Below, piece by piece: positions 1 to 6,481 of a DNA stretch of 64,000 bases. Under the pieces are notes generated by a model. That model saw only the letters and a list, made by a program, of their open reading frames with translations. It made no database searches and was not told the DNA's origin. The DNA is from Bacteroidales bacterium (GTDB lineage: Bacteria; Bacteroidota; Bacteroidia; Bacteroidales; UBA1402), in NCBI GenBank assembly GCA_017464285.1, contig JAFUDT010000014.1:1-64000 (forward strand), read 5' to 3'. Positions within the stretch are counted from its first letter, which is position 1. Every line of letters begins with the position of its first letter. The position numbers were made by a program, and so were the translations under genes.

Positions 1-1
1 A

Positions 2-334
2 CAACGCTTTGGCAATGCCTCTTCTAACAGAGTTTGGTACAAACCCGAGAATGGGACTTGTAACAATTCCACATACCTTGATGCCAATGAGTGGACAGAT
101 ATCGCAATAGATGGATTTGCCTGTGAAGGGCAGGTGGTGAAGATTTGTAATGGATATAAAACTTGTTTGGTAAAAGGTAATGATGACTACCAATTAAGCT
201 ATGGATACCAAATTTGGTATTTGATATATCAGTGGATTAACGGTGGAGTGGTAGATGATTCATGGCTTCAAGAACGACATAATAAAAATGATTATTCGTG
301 GGATAGTCTATTTGATAGAGCAAATGAGCAATGA
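2..334 (+). CDS. Partial hypothetical protein, C-terminal part, paralog of the 735-1274 lipoprotein
   Basis: The frame is open from base 2 to the TGA at 332-334, so the 5' end lies outside the window and about 110 residues are visible. I do not recognise the family. Its last 40 or so residues (…QWINGGVVDDSW…KNDYSWDSLFDRANEQ) closely match the end of the protein at 735-1274 (…QWVTGGVKDKTW…KNDYSWDSLFDKADEQ), which marks them as tandem paralogs. The preceding visible residues do not match that copy obviously. The stop overlaps the next start as ATGA (331-334), suggesting translational coupling with the small membrane protein downstream. By analogy with the second copy it may be a surface lipoprotein, but its N-terminus is not visible. 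Local base composition is AT-rich compared with the rest of the window. Confidence 0.6.
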   Translation, partial: QRFGNASSNRVWYKPENGTCNNSTYLDANEWTDIAIDGFACEGQVVKICNGYKTCLVKGNDDYQLSYGYQIWYLIYQWINGGVVDDSWLQERHNKNDYSWDSLFDRANEQ

Positions 335-708
335 AATTTACTAACGCCAAAAGCATCATTGAAATGAAGAAGAATATATTATATACGGTTTTTCAATGGA
401 CGACAATTGTCTCAATTGTCCTAGCTTGCTTGTTTTATGAACCAGTCATAAGGCTCGAGTTTTTTACAAAGGAACTACCATCTGACCCCAAACTGATGAA
501 TGACATCTTTTATTATTTGATGTATTATCCATGTTGTGGCTCTCTTATAGCTGGAATTCTACTTATTCCAGCAAGTCTGATTCTTATGGTTATATGTGCA
601 ATCAAAAAGCGACAAAAATGGTGGATGGCATTGATTTGCATTATTAATGCCGTCGTTTTTTATTCCGTCTTTCTTGGTAGTTCTTGGATGAATTGGCTCT
701 TCGACTGA
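331..708 (+). CDS. Small multi-pass membrane protein, copy 1 of a tandem pair
   Basis: This 125-residue protein has three to four hydrophobic segments: around VFQWTTIVSIVLACLFY, a long one around LIAGILLIPASLILMVICAI, and a last one around WWMALICIINAVVFY. It is therefore probably an inner-membrane protein. The family is not recognised. The start at 331 overlaps the upstream stop (ATGA). An alternative start is ATG 364 (MKKNILYTVF), the position conserved in the second copy at 1304. It is about 75% identical by eye to the 1318-1647 product. Pairing with a putative lipoprotein gene in both units suggests the two products work together; immunity or envelope-complex roles are possible but nothing in the sequence decides it. 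Confidence 0.65.
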   Translation: MKFTNAKSIIEMKKNILYTVFQWTTIVSIVLACLFYEPVIRLEFFTKELPSDPKLMNDIFYYLMYYPCCGSLIAGILLIPASLILMVICAIKKRQKWWMALICIINAVVFYSVFLGSSWMNWLFD

Positions 709-734
709 TTCAACCAACAAACGAACATTTCTTT

Positions 735-1274
735 ATGCGATACAGTGTATATGCACTTGCTGCTTTGTGTTTTCTCTGCTACGCCTCATGTAGCAGAGAA
801 AACATAAAAATGAAAGAAGTCGTTGCCATTGCAAAAGGCAACGCAGCGGAAATAGAAAAATTACATTTTTTCAATCCTGATATAACAAGCCCCGGAAAAC
901 TCGTTCTACGACGCAAATACGTTTTACTAGGACATTGGGTACAACGTTGGAGCAAAATGATTGGAGCAAGATTTGAAGCATCTGATGATGAGTATTTCAC
1001 CCCCTCAGAGGTATTACATGAAGTAAAAGAACTGCCAATTGGAGTAGATAATATCGAATTGCACGTTTCAAAGCCATATCGCTATGTCCGCATGAAGATG
1101 AGACCGGATGCCAGGCCTGATTACCTTCTCAAATATGGCGGCAATATTTTAGGGCAAATCGCTCAGTGGGTTACCGGAGGTGTTAAAGACAAAACTTGGA
1201 GAGACATTTACCTTCATGGAATTAAAAACGATTATTCATGGGACAGTTTGTTCGATAAGGCTGATGAGCAATAA
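735..1274 (+). CDS. Putative lipoprotein with discoidin-like region, tandem paralog
   Basis: ATG 735 was chosen over ATG 684 because it begins a typical lipoprotein signal: MRYSVYALAALCFLCYASC followed by SRE, with Cys19 as the likely lipidation site. The mature protein is about 160 residues. Residues from about GHWVQRWSKMIGARFE through VSKPYRYVRMKMRPD resemble the pattern of discoidin (F5/8C-like) carbohydrate-binding domains of Bacteroidota surface proteins: a G-x-RFE-x-S-x-D core, then a YRYVR strand. This is a weak pattern match made by eye. The C-terminus (KNDYSWDSLFDKADEQ) is shared with the truncated gene at 2-334. It forms a two-gene unit with the membrane protein that follows. Function unknown. 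Confidence 0.6.
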   Translation: MRYSVYALAALCFLCYASCSRENIKMKEVVAIAKGNAAEIEKLHFFNPDITSPGKLVLRRKYVLLGHWVQRWSKMIGARFEASDDEYFTPSEVLHEVKELPIGVDNIELHVSKPYRYVRMKMRPDARPDYLLKYGGNILGQIAQWVTGGVKDKTWRDIYLHGIKNDYSWDSLFDKADEQ

Positions 1275-1317
1275 TAATTAGTAACTACAAAACCATCATT
1301 GAAATGAAAAAAATGTA

Positions 1318-1647
1318 TTGTACACTGTTTTTCAATGGACGACAATTGTCTCCATTGTCTTGGCTTGCATGTTCTATGAACCTCTCATCAGGGCCAAATT
1401 TTTCCTCAAAGAACTTCCATCTGATCCTAAACTAATGAATGATATTTTATACTATCTGATGTATTATCCTGGTGGAGGCGGATTCATTAACGGGTTTATA
1501 TTTATCCCTGCCAGCCTGATACTGATGATAATATGTGCCATCAAAAAACAGGAAAAATGGTGGATGACATCGATTTGTATTGCTAATGCTGTCTCTTTTT
1601 ATTTTGTGCTTTTTAATGATGTTTGGATGAACTGGCTATTCGATTAA
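1318..1647 (+). CDS. Small multi-pass membrane protein, copy 2, frameshifted at its start
   Basis: The body matches the 331-708 protein closely (VFQWTTIVSIVLAC, KELPSDPKLMND, WMNWLFD at the end). The start codon homologous to copy 1 is ATG 1304, but the A-tract after it (1307-1313) has seven As. With eight, the reading would be MKKNVLYTVFQW, matching MKKNILYTVFQW in copy 1. As written, ATG 1304 runs out of frame and the body is reachable in frame only from TTG 1318. So the gene is a slipped or phase-varied allele, a fresh pseudogene, a TTG-started gene, or the site of an assembly error. Predicted topology is as for copy 1. Confidence 0.55.
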   Translation: MYTVFQWTTIVSIVLACMFYEPLIRAKFFLKELPSDPKLMNDILYYLMYYPGGGGFINGFIFIPASLILMIICAIKKQEKWWMTSICIANAVSFYFVLFNDVWMNWLFD

Positions 1648-1674
1648 TTCAAATGACTTATTATATACCATCTT

Positions 1675-2073
1675 ATGCAAAGCAATATATCCTCCCCTGC
1701 CGCCGAGCAGGTGCCCCGGCTGCCTGTCAGCGTCAAGAGTGCTCCCTTTGTCTTTGACAGCGAGGTGCCGTGGGAGCGCACGCCGGATCCCGGTGAAGTC
1801 TATCGGAAAGTGATGGCCTACAACGACCATCTGATGGTGGTCAAGGTCCGTTTCAAAGCTGGTTCCAGCGGCAACCTGCACAGTCATCCGCATTGCCAGA
1901 TCACCTATGTCGAAAGCGGCGTGTTTGAATTCACCATCGGTGAGGAGACCAAAATCGTCCGTGCCGGCGACATGCTCATGAAGGTGCCCAATGTGGTGCA
2001 TGGCTGCCGCTGCCTGGAAGACGGCATGCTGATAGACTGCTTCACGCCCATGCGGAAGACATTCTTGAAATAA
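1675..2073 (+). CDS. Cupin-domain protein
   Basis: This 132-residue protein is a single small beta-barrel cupin. Motif 1 is visible as HSHPHCQ at residues 69-75, giving the metal-binding His pair and a Gln at the usual third-ligand position. Motif 2 ends in PNVVHG (His109). A YVESG turn and a GDMLMKVP strand are typical of cupin_2 proteins. Small cupins like this bind a metal and may act as sensors, isomerases or dioxygenases; the substrate cannot be told from sequence. It has no signal peptide, so it is cytoplasmic. It is convergent with the amidohydrolase gene, separated by about 39 bases. Confidence 0.8.
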   Translation: MQSNISSPAAEQVPRLPVSVKSAPFVFDSEVPWERTPDPGEVYRKVMAYNDHLMVVKVRFKAGSSGNLHSHPHCQITYVESGVFEFTIGEETKIVRAGDMLMKVPNVVHGCRCLEDGMLIDCFTPMRKTFLK

Positions 2074-2112
2074 CTCTCTCTTCCGTCTGCGCGACAGTCT
2101 GACAAGGGGATT

Positions 2113-3396
2113 TTATTTTCCCAGCCGATGCAGGAGATCGGCCGCCGAGCGTCGGGCATCCTCGATGATCTGCTCCTCGTAGGGCACCCGGCCGTTTTCC
2201 ATCAGGATACGGCCGTCGCACAGCACATAGTCGATGGCGCGGCTGTCGGCCGAATAGACCCAGTCGGACACAAAGTTGTAGCCGGGCACCAGCCGCTCGT
2301 TGGAAAGATTGACAATAAGTGCATCGGCCAGCCGGCCCTCTTCCAGCACTCCGGCATCGATGCCGAAAGCACGGGCTCCGTTGGCTGTGGCCCAGCGCAA
2401 GGCTTCATCGGCCTTGAGGGTTTCTGCCCCTCCGGTAAGCTTCGCCAGCAGGGCGGCCGTCTTCATCTCTTCGTGCATGTCCAGGTTGTTGTTCGACGAG
2501 GTGCCGTCGGTGCCCAGTGCCACATTCAGTCCCATGTCGATAACAGCCTTGGCCGGGAAGGCTCCGGAAGCCAGCTTCATATTGGAACAGGGATTGTGAA
2601 CCAGCGTGGTGCCGGTTTCTTTCAGTATTTCCATATCTTCCTGCGATAGCCAGACAGCATGGGCCACCACAGTCCTGGGCCCCAGCAGGCCCACGTGATG
2701 CAGCCAGGCGGTGGGGGTCATGCCGTGTGCCGCCAGACAGTCGTCGTTTTCCTGCCTGGTTTCCGCCAGGTGGATATGCAGGCGCAAATCCAGTTCGCGG
2801 GCCGTCTCGGCGCAGCGGCGCAACAACTTTTCTCCCACGGTATAGATGGCATGGGGGGCCACCGTCCATTGGATACGGTCGCAGCCAGGACGGGAATTGC
2901 GCCGGCAGGCGTCGAAAAAGCCTTCGATGCGCTCGTCGCCACGGGCCTCGATCAGCGTATCGGCCACGGCAGCACGCAGACCCATTTCTTCGACTGCCTC
3001 CATGCAACGCTCCCAACCGAAATACATGTCATTGAAAAAGACTGTCCCCGATTTGAGCATTTCGAGCATGGCCAGTCTGACGCCATGGTACATGATCTCG
3101 TGGGTCATCTTGGCCTCTGCCGGCCAGATATGCTCGCTAAGCCAGGCAAAGAGCGGCATATCATCGGCATAACCGCGCAGCATGGTCATGGCGGCATGGG
3201 TGTGGCAGTTGTAAAATGGGGGAATCAACTTACGCCCGCTACCGTCAATTTCCTTCAGTCCGGGCTGCCGGAGTACCCGGGCTATCTGGGGGTCTTCCCC
3301 GCCGACAGGAGCGATGCGGGCAAAGCGACCGTCTTCGACCAGCACGTCGGACAACTGCCCGTTACAATCGATATTACTAATAACCAATCTATTCAT
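2113..3396 (-). CDS. mtaD: Amidohydrolase, 5-methylthioadenosine/S-adenosylhomocysteine deaminase type
   Basis: This 427-residue protein belongs to the TRZ/ATZ branch of metal-dependent amidohydrolases. Metal ligands are visible: HTHAAM at 65-70, HIHLAE, a His in VVAHAVW, and an Asp in LGTDGTSSNNN. The LRGYADDMPLFAWL stretch after the first motif is characteristic of MTA/SAH deaminases, which convert methylthioadenosine or adenosylhomocysteine to the inosine forms. Related enzymes deaminate guanine or other adenosine derivatives, so the exact substrate is open. It is cytoplasmic. It lies 36 bases downstream of the outer-membrane protein gene on the same strand and could be co-transcribed with it, without an obvious shared role. 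Confidence 0.8.
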   Translation of the reverse strand: MNRLVISNIDCNGQLSDVLVEDGRFARIAPVGGEDPQIARVLRQPGLKEIDGSGRKLIPPFYNCHTHAAMTMLRGYADDMPLFAWLSEHIWPAEAKMTHEIMYHGVRLAMLEMLKSGTVFFNDMYFGWERCMEAVEEMGLRAAVADTLIEARGDERIEGFFDACRRNSRPGCDRIQWTVAPHAIYTVGEKLLRRCAETARELDLRLHIHLAETRQENDDCLAAHGMTPTAWLHHVGLLGPRTVVAHAVWLSQEDMEILKETGTTLVHNPCSNMKLASGAFPAKAVIDMGLNVALGTDGTSSNNNLDMHEEMKTAALLAKLTGGAETLKADEALRWATANGARAFGIDAGVLEEGRLADALIVNLSNERLVPGYNFVSDWVYSADSRAIDYVLCDGRILMENGRVPYEEQIIEDARRSAADLLHRLGK

Positions 3397-3432
3397 AGTA
3401 TTTCAAGTTTTATCCCCTGGATTGTTTATCTG

Positions 3433-4620
3433 TTATTTCAGGCCGCGGGCTGCAAAGTGCCATACCAGCGCCACATTCAGGGAATAGCCGCTGTCGGCGA
3501 CCGGACGGGGATTATCCAGTTTCTCGACCGTCGGCAGATTGGTCTTGGCCACATAGCACTTCAGGCGCAAGGCCTTTTCCGTATAACTGCGGTCATAGCC
3601 GTACAGATTCAGACGGCAAGCGTATTTCCAGTCGAACAACACCCCGGCCAACAGGCGGAAACCGCCCATTTGATAAGGGATATCCTCGTTTTCAATATCG
3701 TAGCGGTTGCTGAAGCTGTAATTCTCGATAATACCCCAGCCTACTCCGGCCATAGGAGTGAGGCGCAGCAGCCGGTTTTCCCAGAGAGAATAGCCCGCCG
3801 ACAGTTCCAGGCTGACGGCATTCACGCGGTCGTTGGTCTCCCAGGTCAGATTCTTGTATTTGATGGCTTCGGACTGCTTGCCGGCAAAAAGGAGGGAAAA
3901 ATCGGCCATAACGGAGAGTCGGGAGTGGTCGATCTCTATACCGAAACCCAGCCCGTGAGCCGAAACAGGCAAATAGCTGTCGGCGTTACGCAGGAAAAAC
4001 TCACCCACATACCCGAGCTGTCCGCCCCAGCCTACGGCATCCCTCTTATACTGAGGGAGGGTCGGTTCGGGTTCCCCATAGGAAAGATAGCCGGCCAGCA
4101 TCTGCTCGTAGGAGGCGATAGCGGTTGTATCACGGCCGTAGCCGGAGGCTTTCTTGAACTGTTCAGCCGCCGACTTGGCCCGTTTGAAGTGGATGTCCCA
4201 AAGTTCGTCAATATTGTCTTTGGCAGGGCTGTTTTCGTAGGCTGTCTGAAAATAGCGCCGATGCAGCTCAAACAAATCGAAAATGACCTGCTCGTAGCGC
4301 AAACCCACCGCAGTTCTGGCATCCTCATAGACCCAGGAAGCATAGGGGTTCATCGAACAGACCGAAAAAAGATGCTCGTAGCTGTAATTGCCCTGACGGA
4401 TTGTTTCCGACTTCAGGGTCCAGACCACATCGATGTCCGACCATTCCGCGTCCGCATGACTGGCAGCCGCACGGCGGGCCGTCAGGAAATCGGACCACTC
4501 CAACAGACCCTCGTCCCAGTATTTCTGTCTGGAGCGGGTGCCGCTGTCCTGTCCCCGGACAGGAAAAGTTGCTGCCAAAAGTAGCACGAAAACCTGACAA
4601 AGAACTGTTTTGATAGTCAT
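3433..4620 (-). CDS. Secreted or outer-membrane protein, DUF3575-like C-terminal barrel
   Basis: The product has 395 residues. A signal peptide is clear (MTIKTVLCQVFVLLLAATFPVRGQ). Residues about 25-190 are polar and helix-rich, including a segment rich in Tyr/Phe/Glu (EQVIFDLFELHRRYFQTAYE). From about residue 195 the sequence alternates as in an outer-membrane beta-barrel and ends with strand-like repeats (LAGVLFDWKYACRLNLYGYDRSY; SGYSLNVALVWHF). This resembles the small DUF3575 barrels common in Bacteroidales, but I assign it by pattern only. It lies 21 bases after the pectate lyase gene on the same strand. Function unknown. Confidence 0.6.
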   Translation of the reverse strand: MTIKTVLCQVFVLLLAATFPVRGQDSGTRSRQKYWDEGLLEWSDFLTARRAAASHADAEWSDIDVVWTLKSETIRQGNYSYEHLFSVCSMNPYASWVYEDARTAVGLRYEQVIFDLFELHRRYFQTAYENSPAKDNIDELWDIHFKRAKSAAEQFKKASGYGRDTTAIASYEQMLAGYLSYGEPEPTLPQYKRDAVGWGGQLGYVGEFFLRNADSYLPVSAHGLGFGIEIDHSRLSVMADFSLLFAGKQSEAIKYKNLTWETNDRVNAVSLELSAGYSLWENRLLRLTPMAGVGWGIIENYSFSNRYDIENEDIPYQMGGFRLLAGVLFDWKYACRLNLYGYDRSYTEKALRLKCYVAKTNLPTVEKLDNPRPVADSGYSLNVALVWHFAARGLK

Positions 4621-4641
4621 GATACCTGTCGTTGAAATGGG

Positions 4642-6363
4642 TTATCTGAGCAGTTTGGTCTGCAGAGAGGAGCCGTCCGGCAATTCAAAGCGGACCAGAA
4701 AAACACCTTGCCAGGGGAAATCGACGGCATTTTCCGTCAATCCCCTCAGGGGGATTCGTCCCAGCAGCTGCCCGGAGACCGACCAGACCGTGACCTGGGA
4801 AAGCGACCGGGAAGACCGTACATGCATACGTTCCCCTTCGAACCATACCTCCGGCAGAACAGGGCCGTCCACAGAGGGTGCCACAACGGCACTGATGACA
4901 TTGGCATACTGCTCTGCGGTGATATCACGGACTATCCAGGCCAGATAGAGTTCCAGGAAGGTGTAGCCCGAAGCATCCTTCTGATGGGAGTCATAGACGT
5001 TCGGATCCGTCCCGAACAGTTCTTCCAGTTCGTCCGGGATACCGTCCCGGTCGGTATCTGCGGGAGCCGCGGCGGAATTGTAGGTACAATAACCCTCCAC
5101 ATCCGAGGGTGTATCTATCAGCCCTTTCCGGGCGGTGACCGAACCTGTATAGGTGGCGGTCCCGTTTGCAGCCTCTTCGGCGACACGGAAATCCTGGGCA
5201 TCGCGTGCAAGCGAGGCTCCGGCATATGCCAGCACCGCCTCGAAGGCATCTTCGGCCGTATGAGTGGGAATGTATTCAAAATCGAGCGGCTGATTGAGTC
5301 TGCACTGCGCCAGGGTCTCTCCGGTATTGTTCTTGATGCCCGACGCATCCCAGTTGTTGCGGGTAATCGCAGTGCTGCCGTACATGTAGTTACCGGCCAT
5401 GTAATAGACGCCGTGATTGATGGAGCGAGTCGTGCCACCGACCGAGATTTCGAAGGACTGCGCATCCTTATCCATCTGCATGAGGCGATATTTGACGCCG
5501 GAAGCCGTAGCGGGACCGGCCTTGTAATAGTTGTTGACGATGTTGTACTGACCGGCCGCCTCGCCGCCGTAGGTGCTGTTGTCACCCCAGTTGTAGACGA
5601 CGTTGTTGCGATAATCGACTGTCTCGGCAGCAGTGTTGCCGTGAGCATATTTCAGGCCGCTGCGCTGCCAGCCGCACAGACGGGCGTTGCGGCTGTTGTG
5701 ATGGGCCAGCAGATTATGGTGGAAGGACGCATTCTCACCACCCCACAGCCCGCCATAGCCATGTGCCCCCTTGGCATGTTGGGAATTGTTGAGCGACTCG
5801 GAGAGCAGACACCTCTGCATGGTGAAATTCTGGTTGGCGTAGAAAGAAGCACATTCATCGACCGAGAAGCTCATCGAACAATGGTCGATGATGATGTTTT
5901 TGCGATAGCGTCCCCAAATGGCATCGTCTTCGAAGTCGGGATCGCTGTCACCGGGACGAAAGCGCATATAACGGATGATCACATTGTCTGCCTGAACACA
6001 GACACTGTTGTTCTTGAGACAGATACCATCGCCCGGAGCCGTCTGACCGGCGATGGTCAGATTGCCGTTCTTGATGTCCAGCCGGCTACTCAGATTGATG
6101 ATGCCCGAGACCTTGAACAGGATGGTCCGCGCCCCCGACTGGTTAATGCACCAGCGCAGGGTACCTTCGCGGGTGCTGGAATTGCCGGTATTGGTATCGG
6201 CCAGGCTGGTCACATAATAGACCGTACCACCACGGCCGCCGGTGGTGTATTTGCCTCCGCCTTCGGCTCCCGGAAATGCAGGCAGGGATTGAGCCGACAA
6301 CAAAACCGGGCTCAGCAGCACCGCCACAAGGAGGCAAAATCTGCCCAGTTGTCTCGTCTTCAT
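4642..6363 (-). CDS. Pectate lyase, polysaccharide lyase family 1, with T9SS-like C-terminal tail
   Basis: The enzyme cleaves de-esterified polygalacturonate by beta-elimination. The start is placed at 6363 (MKTRQLGRFCLLVAVLLSPVLLSAQ, a clean signal peptide); an upstream in-frame ATG at 6432 would run through a terminator. The mature protein opens with FPGAEGGGKYTTGGRGG, the typical N-terminus of Bacteroidota PL1 lyases. It continues as a beta-helix with TIAGQTAPGDGICLK, IIRYMRFRPGD, IIDHCSMSFSVDE and HHNLLAHHNSRN. A calcium-binding-like DTDRDGIPDELEE segment follows, then a tail (VTVWSVSGQLLGRIPL…GVFLVRFELPDGSSLQTKLLR) resembling type IX sorting domains. The length is 573 residues. It follows the SusCD operon but has its own promoter. 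Confidence 0.85.
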   Translation of the reverse strand: MKTRQLGRFCLLVAVLLSPVLLSAQSLPAFPGAEGGGKYTTGGRGGTVYYVTSLADTNTGNSSTREGTLRWCINQSGARTILFKVSGIINLSSRLDIKNGNLTIAGQTAPGDGICLKNNSVCVQADNVIIRYMRFRPGDSDPDFEDDAIWGRYRKNIIIDHCSMSFSVDECASFYANQNFTMQRCLLSESLNNSQHAKGAHGYGGLWGGENASFHHNLLAHHNSRNARLCGWQRSGLKYAHGNTAAETVDYRNNVVYNWGDNSTYGGEAAGQYNIVNNYYKAGPATASGVKYRLMQMDKDAQSFEISVGGTTRSINHGVYYMAGNYMYGSTAITRNNWDASGIKNNTGETLAQCRLNQPLDFEYIPTHTAEDAFEAVLAYAGASLARDAQDFRVAEEAANGTATYTGSVTARKGLIDTPSDVEGYCTYNSAAAPADTDRDGIPDELEELFGTDPNVYDSHQKDASGYTFLELYLAWIVRDITAEQYANVISAVVAPSVDGPVLPEVWFEGERMHVRSSRSLSQVTVWSVSGQLLGRIPLRGLTENAVDFPWQGVFLVRFELPDGSSLQTKLLR

Positions 6364-6381
6364 AGCTCTCCAATTTGGCGG

Positions 6382-6413
6382 TAAAAATAAGCAGAATACA
6401 AGACAATCCCAAA
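6382..6413 (-). promoter_or_regulatory. Predicted promoter of the pectate lyase gene
   Basis: Read on the minus strand, TTTG (6410-6413) is followed after 20 bases by TATTTTTA (6382-6389), which fits the Bacteroidota -33/-7 pattern with one mismatch in the -7 box. It lies between the upstream terminator and the start at 6363, so the pectate lyase can be expressed separately from the SusCD operon. Confidence 0.45.
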
Positions 6414-6423
6414 CGGGCAGAAC

Positions 6424-6459
6424 AAAAAACACCGGCTGAAGGACAAACTCCAGCCGGTG
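6424..6459 (-). terminator. Intrinsic terminator after the SusCD operon
   Basis: A 9-bp perfect stem (CACCGGCTG at 6430-6438 with CAGCCGGTG at 6451-6459) has a 12-base loop. On the minus strand it is followed by six Ts (6424-6429). It sits just downstream of the stop at 6482. The plus strand also has a T-run after the stem, so it may work in both directions. Confidence 0.8.
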
Positions 6460-6481
6460 CCTTTTTTATCGGGGGAAATGC

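Noticed and set aside
2659..4584. Long plus-strand open frame of 641 codons
   Set aside because: It is antisense to the amidohydrolase and the outer-membrane protein genes, which have recognisable motifs, and its translation has no domain pattern.
4708..6384. Plus-strand open frame of 558 codons
   Set aside because: Antisense shadow of the PL1 pectate lyase, crossing its promoter.
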